A DNA stretch of 64,000 nucleotides from DAOMNO01 sp035443885 (lineage in GTDB: Bacteria; Planctomycetota; Phycisphaerae; Phycisphaerales; SM1A02): the NCBI GenBank assembly GCA_035443885.1, contig DAOMNO010000002.1, forward strand, positions 247,949 to 311,948, in the 5' to 3' direction. The notes under the pieces were generated by a model, which was not told where the DNA came from, made no database searches, and saw nothing but the letters and a program-made list of their open reading frames with translations. A program made the position numbers and the translations under genes. This document shows, piece after piece, positions 24,310 to 32,734 of this stretch. Within the stretch, counting starts at the first letter, position 1. Every line of letters starts with the position of its first letter.

Positions 24310-26232
24310 TTACGCGCAGCCGCCCCAGTTCGCGAGGAGAATGAGAAGGTCCTGCACGTCAACGCTGCCATCACCGTTGATGTCGGCATTGCATCCACCA
24401 CATGTGCCCCACGCCGCGAGCAGAATGATCAGATCAGACACATCGGTTGCGCCATCGCCGTTGAGATCGGTCGGGCAGACGGGAACGCCGACGTAGGTGA
24501 TCCTGACATGGTGAGGCTCATACGTCACGCTGAAACCCGGCGCTCCGGTGACGGAGTCGAATGTGCCGGAGATGCCGTTCGAAGCCCACAGCACCGTGTA
24601 CATATCGCCGATCGCAGGCACAAACCCGTTCAGCAGTTCAATGTTCAACTCGCCCGCAAGAGTTGCAGCGCCGGTGAGCGAAAAGTAGTCCGCTCCCTGC
24701 GGTGCGTTGCTTGCAATATCCATGGCCAGACGACCGCTTCCCTGCTGCGTGTAGTTGCCGAGGATGTTCAGCAAACCAACTTCGCTCTCGTTCAGACCGA
24801 TTTCAAACGTACCGCCGTTCAGCACACCGACATCGAAGTACACCGGCTCAGCTGCAAAGGCCCGACCGGTAGAGCCGATTTCAAGCCGACCGCTACCGAA
24901 GATCGTTGCCATATGCTGCACACGAAACGTACCGTTGACGATCAGCTCACCCGTGGGATGGACGATCTCCAACGTACCAGAGGGCATCAATTCCATCGCT
25001 CCATCAACAACCGCACCGGTGCCTGTAACGCGCACGTCGCCATAGGCGCGGAACGCAGCATTCCCTTGAATGCGACTGCGATTTGCAAAGCCAGCCAGCG
25101 TCAAGTTGCCGTTGTGCGCCCATGAAGCAAACGGACCGTCCAGATCGATGATGCCTCCCGCTGAGACCTGAATGTCGCCAGACCACATCGTGAGAAACTG
25201 GCCGACTTTCATGAGCACCCGAGCGCCGTTGGCGATTGTCATCAGATGACCGCTCGCAGCATCGTGCACATTCTGAAACTCCATCGTGGCGTTGGCATAG
25301 ATCGAAGTCGTGCCACCGGAACCGAAGAAAACAGGCGATTCAAACACCAGACGGCCGCCATTCTGCACCGCCGCATCACCATTGACGTTCACCACGCTGC
25401 CTACGATGTACGACGAGTTTGCCGCGCCGGGACTCGCGCTCAAAGTGCCGTTGATCGTTGTGGTATTGCCGAAATCGACTGTACACTCGTTGCCAAGGTT
25501 GAGATTTCCCATCGGCAGAAACAGAGGCCCATCAAGCTCCAGCGTGCGCCCTGCCTGTGTTACGTTTACAACATTCGGCAGAACCATGCTGCCGCCGTTG
25601 CTCACCACGATGCGAAGATCGCCGCCTGAAACAGTCAAAGGACCACCCGCAAGACCATTGAACGCGGCGGGCTTTGGCGAGATCACCTCAACCAGACCGT
25701 AACCCGTAATCTGCCCGCCGGTGAGCAGCGTGAGTTGATCGTGAATTCGTGCGTGCCCGCCAGACATCCCAAGCCGCGCGTTCGATTGAACGGACAGTTC
25801 ATTCGTGCGGAATCCCCATCCGCCGCCAATACGAGGATTGACATAAAGCACGGAATCCACGCCCCCCGTTACGGTTGTCCTGCGCTCGCCGCTCATCACT
25901 TCCAAGCGATGACCATTGGTGGAAATCGTCTGCAGCGCGCCGAGGAAAAGACTGTTCAGATTGGCCGTGTTGCCATGAAGAAAAACGTTGTAAAGCGGCC
26001 CGCCCACGACGATTGCGGAAGCGCCAGCGCCTGGCACCTGATTGGTGCTCCAGTTACCTGCCACCTGCCAGGACTGATTCACGCTGCCGTCCCAGTGATT
26101 CGCGCCAGGCCCGCCCTTGATCTCGCCTGCAAGCGCCGCCGGTCCCGCTGCGACAGCAGTGACGAGCGCGATTGCGCTACATGAAACGGGAGTACCGAAG
26201 CGCACTCTCTGTGTACGGTTGGAGAAAAACAT
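24310..26232 (-). CDS. Secreted beta-rich protein with two dockerin-type repeats
   Basis: 640 residues from the ATG at 26232, preceded by AAAGGTAGG; an upstream in-frame ATG at 26346 has no signal-peptide features. A signal peptide ends near A-A-L-A-G-E. The early G-N-W-S-T-N-Q-V-P-G motif and the long stretch of low-complexity N-, G-, T- and V-rich strands (about 70-560) resemble the autotransporter-like beta-helical proteins common in planctomycetes. The C-terminus has two calcium-loop repeats, D-L-N-G-D-G-A-T-D-V-S-D-L and D-I-N-G-D-G-S-V-D-V-Q-D-L, each ending in W-G. No catalytic domain is recognisable. Probably surface-attached or exported. Confidence 0.8.
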   Translation of the reverse strand: MFFSNRTQRVRFGTPVSCSAIALVTAVAAGPAALAGEIKGGPGANHWDGSVNQSWQVAGNWSTNQVPGAGASAIVVGGPLYNVFLHGNTANLNSLFLGALQTISTNGHRLEVMSGERRTTVTGGVDSVLYVNPRIGGGWGFRTNELSVQSNARLGMSGGHARIHDQLTLLTGGQITGYGLVEVISPKPAAFNGLAGGPLTVSGGDLRIVVSNGGSMVLPNVVNVTQAGRTLELDGPLFLPMGNLNLGNECTVDFGNTTTINGTLSASPGAANSSYIVGSVVNVNGDAAVQNGGRLVFESPVFFGSGGTTSIYANATMEFQNVHDAASGHLMTIANGARVLMKVGQFLTMWSGDIQVSAGGIIDLDGPFASWAHNGNLTLAGFANRSRIQGNAAFRAYGDVRVTGTGAVVDGAMELMPSGTLEIVHPTGELIVNGTFRVQHMATIFGSGRLEIGSTGRAFAAEPVYFDVGVLNGGTFEIGLNESEVGLLNILGNYTQQGSGRLAMDIASNAPQGADYFSLTGAATLAGELNIELLNGFVPAIGDMYTVLWASNGISGTFDSVTGAPGFSVTYEPHHVRITYVGVPVCPTDLNGDGATDVSDLIILLAAWGTCGGCNADINGDGSVDVQDLLILLANWGGCA

Positions 26233-26872
26233 GATGCCTACCTTTCTGTTGCTTGAGGAGTTCGATGCGACGCGGACGCTCATCTCTCGCGCAGGCTCCA
26301 TGCCAGCACCGTCCGCACGCCAGAGAACGCGAAGACGCCGCCGCAACCGCGCCAGTGTTCTTTGAGAAAATGTCGTAACGCAGCGATTACGCTGAACCGC
26401 GCTACCGGAACCCTGCTGGAGCGGGTGGCGCGTGGCGCGTAACGCCTACGGCGAGGCCCGGCATCATTGCCGGGGGTGGCCTGCGGACCTTGATGGAAAC
26501 GGCGCGGCGACGACGACGGACCCCACCGTCAAACTTCCGCCCTTTTCAGGAATGCAGTGAGAATGCGGAGCGTTCGTCTTTGTGAATGGTCGAGATGAAT
26601 CGCATCTTAACGCGCGGATGTGTTGGCCAAGCACATGAATACGCTGTGGGTGCCATGCGTGACACCGCTGCCGGAGAAGGGCGGAGCGTGGCGTGTGCGC
26701 GCGCAGAAGTGTTCACCAAGTGTGATCACTGGAACGGGAAGCAGACACTCCGCGAACTCAATTTCATTCGTGCGCGCCATACGTTTCCACAAAGTGTGCG
26801 CGGTGAGTATCGCTTCGCGGTATGGTGGCGTGTCGGTCGATGCGCTCCGCGCGCGCAGCGATCGTCTGCCGA
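26233..26872. other. Gene-free stretch with a palindrome and short repeats
   Basis: 640 bases between the dockerin-type gene and the ABC-2 permease. Short frames exist but look like noise. Seen here: GC-rich 7-mers at about 26424-26444 (GTGGCGC, GTGGCGC, GTAACGC) and a hairpin at 26454-26482 (AGGCC...CCGGCA-TCAT-TGCCGG...GGCCT) about 220 bases upstream of the start of the secreted protein. They could be part of a long 5-prime leader or a mobile palindromic repeat. I see no known riboswitch. Confidence 0.4.
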
Positions 26873-28201
26873 TCAATCCTCACTCCATCGGAACAACCTG
26901 CTGCCGAGGAGGAAGCCTCCCGCGCCGACGCCGAGCAGCACTGCGCAGGGGAGGAGCATTTCCGCCGGACTGAAGCCTCGCCAGATCGCGCCTTCCAGCG
27001 CGAGCACGGCCCACTTGACGGGGCTGATGTGGCTGATGGACTGCATCCAGCCGGGCATGAGGAAGAGCGGCACCATGCCGCCGCCGAGCATCGCCATCAC
27101 CAGCAGCACGGCCCAGCCGATGCCGCCCGCTGCGGCTTCGGTTTTCCCGAGCACAGAGAGCAGCATCATGATGCCGACGAACGCGACGGCGGAGCAGACC
27201 ACCGCAGCAGCCAGCAGGACGGGCGAGCCGGGTTGCACGCCGAAGATGAAACGTGCGACGAGCAATAACAGCGATGTCACGCCCACGGTCGTCGCGAAGC
27301 ACGCCAGCCCCTTTCCTGCAAGGACATGCCACGATGGAATCGGCGCCATGCGCAGGCGGACGAGCGTCCCGCGTGTGCGCTCGGTGACGAGGCTAATGCC
27401 AAAGCCTGCTGCGCAGCCGATCAAGCCCCAGATGATGCCTTGCGGAAAGGAGATGGCGTAACTGCTGGCGGGGACACCATCGCGACGGGGCGCAATGTTG
27501 CTGCGCGTGATACTGATCGGGTTCCAGTTACCCAGCCCACCGCCACCGGCCCGCCCGACTCCCGCCGCCTCGTCGCCACCGTCTGCAGACTGCGCATCAG
27601 CAGCAGGCATCTCGACCAAAAAGGTATCCAGTTCGATGAGAAACTTCTCGAGCACGTCGCGACCGGGTACATCGCTCGCCTCAGCGCTTCGCAGCGAATC
27701 CAGCGCATCACGTGCGCTGCCTGTCATCGTTTGCGTATCCGCGAACATCGACTGCATCTCCTCGAACACCGCTGCGGTAAGCAGGCCTTCAAGCATGGCG
27801 GCCTCTGCGGAGCGGGAAGGATCAACGCCGAGCGAGAGCCGCATGGGATCGCCCCAGAAGATACGTCGGCTGGCCTGACTAAAGCCCTCTTCGACGACGA
27901 TGAACGCTGTGAGTTTGCCGCGTCGCACCATATCCGCTGCGTCAGCGCGATTCTCGACACGAGTAACCTCCATCTGCTCGCCGCGTTCGAGTTTGTTGAC
28001 GAAGGCGACTGCTTCTTCGCCTTGGTCTTCCAGCACAACTGCGACAGGAATGCCCCGGCTGGAACCGCCGCCCCCACCTGCAAAGATCGTGCCGAAGAAC
28101 ACGGCCATCAGGAATGGGAAAAAGAACACAAAGAAGAAGCCAACGCGGTCGCGCATCAGCAGGCGGATGTCCTTCGCGGCAAGTGTGAGGATGGCGCGCA
28201 T
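26873..28201 (-). CDS. ABC-2 type transporter permease
   Basis: 442 residues. One N-terminal helix (F-F-F-V-F-F-F-P-F-L-M) precedes a large extracytoplasmic domain (about 45-240) and then five C-terminal helices (about 255-430), the ABC2_membrane_3 / YhgE-like layout. The extracytoplasmic part contains the usual degenerate substrate-loop features V-A-V-V-L-E-D-Q-G. Forms an exporter with the ATPase just upstream: the ATPase stop TGA and this ATG share one base (28201). Substrate unknown. Confidence 0.88.
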   Translation of the reverse strand: MRAILTLAAKDIRLLMRDRVGFFFVFFFPFLMAVFFGTIFAGGGGGSSRGIPVAVVLEDQGEEAVAFVNKLERGEQMEVTRVENRADAADMVRRGKLTAFIVVEEGFSQASRRIFWGDPMRLSLGVDPSRSAEAAMLEGLLTAAVFEEMQSMFADTQTMTGSARDALDSLRSAEASDVPGRDVLEKFLIELDTFLVEMPAADAQSADGGDEAAGVGRAGGGGLGNWNPISITRSNIAPRRDGVPASSYAISFPQGIIWGLIGCAAGFGISLVTERTRGTLVRLRMAPIPSWHVLAGKGLACFATTVGVTSLLLLVARFIFGVQPGSPVLLAAAVVCSAVAFVGIMMLLSVLGKTEAAAGGIGWAVLLVMAMLGGGMVPLFLMPGWMQSISHISPVKWAVLALEGAIWRGFSPAEMLLPCAVLLGVGAGGFLLGSRLFRWSED

Positions 28202-29049
28202 CAGTCTCGCAGGCTCCTGCCGGTGAGGTTGAGGAAAACGGTTTCGATATTTGGCCGATCGATATGGACGGCGAGGACGGCGTGTTCCTCCGCCAGCGCG
28301 CGAGTGATCTCCTGTAGCGGCTCTCCGGTGCGAATGCGCTCCTCACCCTGCGCACGCTCGATTCGCACAACGCTCTCACCGCCATGCTGCGCCAGAAGCT
28401 GCTCGACCGTTCCCAATGCGAGGAGGCGACCATGATCCATGATCGCCACGCGATCGCACAGCCGCTGTGCCTCTTCCATGTAGTGCGTGGTGTAGATGAT
28501 GGTTCTGCCGCCAGCGCCGAGCGTGCGGACCGTTTCCAGAATCGCGTTGCGCGACTGCGGATCGACACCGACCGTTGGCTCATCAAGCAGCAGGATGGGC
28601 GGATCGTGCACGAGCGCGACGGCGATGTTCAATCGGCGTTTCATGCCGCCAGAAAATCCCTTCACGCGATCACCCGCGCGATCGGTGAGGCCGACGGCTT
28701 CGAGCAGTTCATCTGCGCGGCTTTGAAGTCCGGCGCCAGACATGCCGTACATCCCCCCGAAGAAGATGAGGTTCTCTCGTGCGGAAAGTTCGTCGTACAG
28801 GGCGAGCGACTGCGGTGCGACACCGATGCGGGCGCGCGTGGCAGGAGAATCCGGCCTGCCGAACCCCTGCACATCGACCACGCCGCTATCCGGCTCGAGC
28901 AGACCGATGATCATGTTGATGGTTGTCGACTTCCCCGCCCCATTCGGCCCCAGCAGACCGAAGACCTCGCCTTCGCGAATTTCCAGCGACAGGCCATCCA
29001 CCGCAACAGTGCGACCGAATGACTTGCGGAGATTGGTTAGGGTGAGCAT
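28201..29049 (-). CDS. ABC transporter ATP-binding protein
   Basis: 282 residues from the ATG at 29049 (M-L-T-L-T-N-L-R-K-S-F). Walker A G-P-N-G-A-G-K-S-T-T, Q-loop A-P-Q-S, signature F-S-G-G-M-K-R-R-L, Walker B I-L-L-L-D-E-P-T-V-G-V-D-P and switch H T-T-H-Y-M are all present, typical of the NatA/DrrA-like drug-exporter ATPases. It powers the overlapping permease. The start used avoids a 24-codon extension with no similarity that would overlap the peptidase gene. Confidence 0.95.
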   Translation of the reverse strand: MLTLTNLRKSFGRTVAVDGLSLEIREGEVFGLLGPNGAGKSTTINMIIGLLEPDSGVVDVQGFGRPDSPATRARIGVAPQSLALYDELSARENLIFFGGMYGMSGAGLQSRADELLEAVGLTDRAGDRVKGFSGGMKRRLNIAVALVHDPPILLLDEPTVGVDPQSRNAILETVRTLGAGGRTIIYTTHYMEEAQRLCDRVAIMDHGRLLALGTVEQLLAQHGGESVVRIERAQGEERIRTGEPLQEITRALAEEHAVLAVHIDRPNIETVFLNLTGRSLRD

Positions 29050-29114
29050 GGCGGAATATGAGCAATTCGCTTCAACGCATTTTACAAGCGTGCAGCAACA
29101 ACGTGTCACTGACG

Positions 29115-31316
29115 TCACTCACCCGGCGCGGGCCGCGGGTTCTCAATGTATCGCTCAAAGAACTCGATCATTCGGTTCAGACGATCCAGCCGCTGCTTCG
29201 GCGGGCCGGTGCGCGACATGTCATGCCCTGCGCCGGGGTAGCGCACGTACTCCACCGGCCTGTCCAGATGCTTCAACGCGCGGTACAGCATTTCACTCTG
29301 AGAAACACCGGTGCGCAGGTCTTCGCTGCCGTGCTTGATGAGCAGCGGCGTGCGAATGCGCGAGACATAGGTGAATGGGCTTTCGCGGTCGATGATCTGC
29401 CTGAAGCGGGAATCGAACGGCGCGCCGCCCATCGCCCACGGTACCAGCCGCCACGCATTGCCTTCACCGAAGAACGTAGGCAGGTGATACACGCCGCGCT
29501 GGGCGACGGCGGCCTTGAACCGGTGATCGTGCGCGATAATCCACGCCGTGAGATACCCCGCGTAACTGCCGCCGGTGATGACCAGTCGATCGCGGTCCAC
29601 CCATTCCTGCATGAGCGCCTGATCGACGGCAGCTAGCACATCACCTGCCGGGCCATCGCCCCAGTTCTGATAGTTCGCTCGCTGGAAGGCGTAGCCATAT
29701 CCGCCGGAGCCGCGCGGGTTGGCATACACCACGCCATAACCCCATGCGCAGAACAGTTGAAACTCGTGCCACATGCTGGCCTCGCCGGGGCCCCACATCG
29801 CGCTCGGTCCACCATGAATCTGCAACACGAGCGGATACTTTTTCCCCTGTTCGCGTCTGGTCGGCTCCATGAGCCAATACTGCACGCGCGTACCGTCCGG
29901 CCGCGTGATCCAGCCGCCAGATGGGATGGAGAGTTCCTTCTCCGCCGTCCACGCATTCAGGTCCATCAGCAGTCGATCGCTGCGCCCATCACGAACGCGC
30001 AACACACACGGGTTCATGGCGGAAGTCTGACTGTACACAATCGCTCCGCCGCCCACACCGAACGCATGGACGCCAAGCGGCATGCCGTGATGCTCCTCGA
30101 CGACCGCTGTTGGTCGCGGCAGCCCCTGACTCATCATCATCAGCGGAAAACCGCCCTGCCGCGCTGTGCTGAAGAGAATTGCAGCACGTGCAGGCATCCA
30201 CTGCGGGCTGCGCACGGAGGCATCAAAGCTGTTTTCGTCGGTCAGCCACACCGGCTCGCCGACCGCTGCGCCATCCTGGCCGAGCTGTACCATGCCGAGT
30301 TGTGATTGACGGAATGCAGGTTCATCCTGCTTCTGCCCGACAAATGCCAGCACTGCGCCATCGCGGCTGGGCAGAGGCGTGCCGAGACGCACACCATCCA
30401 CCGCCAGGATCATTCGATCATTGGTACCGTCTGTGTTCACGCTCCACAGGTCACGTGTGCGTACTCGATCAGGGTGTTGGTCTGTCGGCTTCCTGGCGGC
30501 GTACACGATCCGCCGACCATCCGGCATGAACTGGGCTTCCTGATGATCGTAAAAACCAGCCGTCACTCTTCGAGGCGCCTGCGTGTTGTTCGGATCGACG
30601 ATGAAGAGATGCTCGAATCGCATCTCGCCGCGCAACCGCTGCTCTTCCTGAAAGTCCACCCGCGTGATGACGAAGGGGTTCATCTCCTTCGCGTTCTGCT
30701 CCAGCCAGGCGCGGATTTCTTCTCGTGTTCCGTCCGGCCTTGCGGTGATTTCATCTGAGGGCATTGCGTCATTCCACGATCGGCGCGGCCGCTCGGAAGG
30801 CCATGCCGGTGAGCCGTCAATCTCCGACATTGGCAGGGCCGAACTGACCAGCAGCGATTTGCCATCGGGCGACCATCGAGGCGACGACGCGCCGTGCGGA
30901 AGAGACGTAACCTGCCTTGCCTCGCCGCCATCGACAGGCATCACCCACACCTGCGATCGGCCCGGCGTGTCTTCGTCGCCTCGCACAAAAGCCACGCGCC
31001 GACCATCCGGCGAAAGCTGAGGAGACCGGTCGTTTCGATCGCCGAAGGTGAGCTGGCGTGGCTCACTCTCAACGGGGCCAAGTTCAACAAGGTACAGATG
31101 CGAACGGTAGCTCCATGCGTGCTTCTTGCCCGCTTCTTCTGCAATAGAACGCACGGCGAATACGGCTCTCGCGCCATCCGCTGCGACATCAATCGAACTG
31201 ATCGAACGAATCCTGAGCAGGTCCGTCGCAACAATCGGCTGCAAATCTGCACGAACCGACTGAGCAAGCAGCAGCAGAACTAGCACACAACGAATCACGG
31301 GAGTGGTCGATCGCAT
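29115..31316 (-). CDS. Exported S9 prolyl oligopeptidase-family peptidase
   Basis: 733 residues. A signal peptide (about 1-23) leads to a WD40-like/PD40 propeller (about 35-430, with S-P-D-G-R-R-V-A-F repeats) and an alpha/beta-hydrolase domain. The nucleophile is in G-G-S-Y-A-G-Y (about residue 586) and the catalytic His in G-A-G-H-D-M near the end; G-G-P-S-A-M-W-G is the oxyanion region. Members are dipeptidyl- or acylaminoacyl-peptidases. A TATCAT box six bases before the ATG suggests leaderless start. It ends 66 bp before the ABC exporter start, so the three genes may form one transcription unit. Confidence 0.92.
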   Translation of the reverse strand: MRSTTPVIRCVLVLLLLAQSVRADLQPIVATDLLRIRSISSIDVAADGARAVFAVRSIAEEAGKKHAWSYRSHLYLVELGPVESEPRQLTFGDRNDRSPQLSPDGRRVAFVRGDEDTPGRSQVWVMPVDGGEARQVTSLPHGASSPRWSPDGKSLLVSSALPMSEIDGSPAWPSERPRRSWNDAMPSDEITARPDGTREEIRAWLEQNAKEMNPFVITRVDFQEEQRLRGEMRFEHLFIVDPNNTQAPRRVTAGFYDHQEAQFMPDGRRIVYAARKPTDQHPDRVRTRDLWSVNTDGTNDRMILAVDGVRLGTPLPSRDGAVLAFVGQKQDEPAFRQSQLGMVQLGQDGAAVGEPVWLTDENSFDASVRSPQWMPARAAILFSTARQGGFPLMMMSQGLPRPTAVVEEHHGMPLGVHAFGVGGGAIVYSQTSAMNPCVLRVRDGRSDRLLMDLNAWTAEKELSIPSGGWITRPDGTRVQYWLMEPTRREQGKKYPLVLQIHGGPSAMWGPGEASMWHEFQLFCAWGYGVVYANPRGSGGYGYAFQRANYQNWGDGPAGDVLAAVDQALMQEWVDRDRLVITGGSYAGYLTAWIIAHDHRFKAAVAQRGVYHLPTFFGEGNAWRLVPWAMGGAPFDSRFRQIIDRESPFTYVSRIRTPLLIKHGSEDLRTGVSQSEMLYRALKHLDRPVEYVRYPGAGHDMSRTGPPKQRLDRLNRMIEFFERYIENPRPAPGE

Positions 31317-31322
31317 ACCTGC

Positions 31323-31328
31323 ATGATA
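31323..31328 (-). promoter_or_regulatory. -10-like box TATCAT before the S9 peptidase
   Basis: Minus-strand CTG-TATCAT followed by six bases and the ATG at 31316. Confidence 0.4.
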
Positions 31329-31406
31329 CAGGTCTCATATGACAAGCGGCCCGCCTTGTTCAGGCAGACCGCTCCATGAATGATTTGTAGGGTGAATAGC
31401 TTGCGC

Positions 31407-31739
31407 TCAGCCAGCGACCGCTTCAATCGCGTTCTTGAACTGATCCTTGGGTGTCAGGCCGACAAACTTCTTCTTCACTTCGCCGCCCTTGAAGAGGATG
31501 ACCGTCGGAATCGCGCTGATGCCGAACTTGACTGAAACCTCTCGATTGGAGTCGGTATCAACCTTGCCAACCTTCACGCGGCCTTCGTATTCATCCGCCA
31601 GTTGATCGATCGTCGGTGCGAGCATTCTGCACGGCTGGCACCATTCGGCCCAGAAGTCCACGAGTACGGGGACATCGGACTTGATGACTTCCTTCTCAAA
31701 GTTGCTGTCCGTCAGCTCGATGACGGTCTGGCTTGCCAT
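31407..31739 (-). CDS. trxA: Thioredoxin with a CQPC active site
   Basis: 110 residues. Reduces protein disulfides using the dithiol in W-C34-Q-P-C37; the textbook motif is W-C-G-P-C, so Gly is replaced by Gln. The rest is canonical: V-L-V-D-F-W-A, K-V-D-T-D-S-N, the cis-proline I-P-T and the final G-L-T-P-K-D. The start at 31739 has GAAGGAGAG as ribosome binding site; a longer frame to 31880 is unrelated to thioredoxin. A TACGAT box (31790-31795) lies about 50 bases upstream, giving a normal leader. Confidence 0.95.
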   Translation of the reverse strand: MASQTVIELTDSNFEKEVIKSDVPVLVDFWAEWCQPCRMLAPTIDQLADEYEGRVKVGKVDTDSNREVSVKFGISAIPTVILFKGGEVKKKFVGLTPKDQFKNAIEAVAG

Positions 31740-31827
31740 AACGAACTCTCCTTCTATAGGAAGATTGGGATTCAGAAACGGTAGGCACAATCGTAGCACA
31801 CTCAGGCGGGTCGGGCAGCCTCGCGGA

Positions 31828-32700
31828 TTACGGCATGATTCTCGCCGCCACCGCCAGAGCTTCGCGATGCGGCGCGACATCGTGGGCGCGAAACAGCCTC
31901 ACACCCTGGACGAACGCCGCCACCGCCACAGCGACGGACCCCGCCACACGACGATTGGGCACGTGTTCGCCGCCCGCGGCACCAATGAAGCTTTTACGGC
32001 TTGCAGCGCAAAGGACGGGATAACCCGCCTCGCCGAGTTCATCGAATCGTCGAATCAGTTCATAATTCTGATCAACAGATTTGCCGAACCCAAGGCCGGG
32101 ATCAATCACAATGGCCGACCGATGAACGCCAGTTGCGATCGCCGCTTCTGCACGCTCAACGAGAAATGAGCGGACATCCGCAGCAACATTTTCATATGTC
32201 GGGGCGATTGCATACTGATGACTGTACGAATCACGGTCAGGCGGTTTGAGCCGGTGCATCAGAATCAACCCGCACTGCCGCGCTGCTGCGAGTGATAGCA
32301 CGCGGTCATCCTCGGTACCCGCGGCTACGTCGTTGATGATACTCGCGCCAGCGTCAATCGCCGCACAAGCCACTTCATAACATGTGGTGTCGATGGAGAC
32401 GACGACATTGCTGACATCACGTAACCGCTTGATGACGGGAATCACTCTTGCGATTTGTTCATCTGCATCAACTCGCTGAGCGCCGGGTCTTGTCGATTCA
32501 CCGCCGATGTCGATGATATCCGCGCCTTCTGCGATCATTCGCTGGGCCTGATCGACTGCCGCCGCCGGATCGAGAAACTGGCCACCGTCTGAGAAACTGT
32601 CGGGCGTGACGTTGAGGATGCCGATCAGCCGAGGCCTGTCGAGCGACACATGCCGCGACGGCCCGATCCGCCATGCGCTTGTTGCAAGCCTGCTGCTCAT
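31828..32700 (-). CDS. folP: Dihydropteroate synthase
   Basis: Condenses p-aminobenzoate with dihydropterin pyrophosphate in folate synthesis; cytosolic. 290 residues. The pterin and phosphate loops are I-L-N-V-T-P-D-S-F-S-D-G-G, D-I-G-G-E-S-T-R-P-G-A, N-D-V, D-P-G-L-G-F-G-K and S-R-K-S-F-I-G. I start at 32700; the frame runs on to 32886 but into the divergent gene. The TACGAT box on the minus strand sits eight bases upstream. Confidence 0.95.
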   Translation of the reverse strand: MSSRLATSAWRIGPSRHVSLDRPRLIGILNVTPDSFSDGGQFLDPAAAVDQAQRMIAEGADIIDIGGESTRPGAQRVDADEQIARVIPVIKRLRDVSNVVVSIDTTCYEVACAAIDAGASIINDVAAGTEDDRVLSLAAARQCGLILMHRLKPPDRDSYSHQYAIAPTYENVAADVRSFLVERAEAAIATGVHRSAIVIDPGLGFGKSVDQNYELIRRFDELGEAGYPVLCAASRKSFIGAAGGEHVPNRRVAGSVAVAVAAFVQGVRLFRAHDVAPHREALAVAARIMP

Positions 32701-32708
32701 GCGGCTGC

Positions 32709-32714
32709 ATCGTA
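32709..32714 (-). promoter_or_regulatory. -10-like box TACGAT before folP
   Basis: Minus-strand GGC-TACGAT followed by eight bases and the folP ATG. It is only seven bases from the oppositely directed TATTCT box, so the two promoters are back to back in a 34-bp intergenic gap. Confidence 0.45.
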
Positions 32715-32721
32715 GCCGAGC

Positions 32722-32727
32722 TATTCT
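32722..32727 (+). promoter_or_regulatory. -10-like box TATTCT before the CPA2-like gene
   Basis: AGC-TATTCT followed by seven bases and the ATG at 32735. Together with the folP box it forms a divergent, apparently leaderless promoter pair. Confidence 0.45.
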
Positions 32728-32734
32728 GCTGAGT

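Noticed and set aside
24310..26232. PEP-CTERM or sortase sorting signal at the end of the secreted proteins
   Set aside because: The C-termini end in dockerin-type W-G-x-C motifs with no hydrophobic helix plus Arg cluster and no LPxTG.
26586..27461. A 291-codon plus-strand frame over the ABC-2 permease end and the gap beyond
   Set aside because: Mostly antisense to the permease; the first 290 bases lie in the gap but have no ribosome binding site or similarity.
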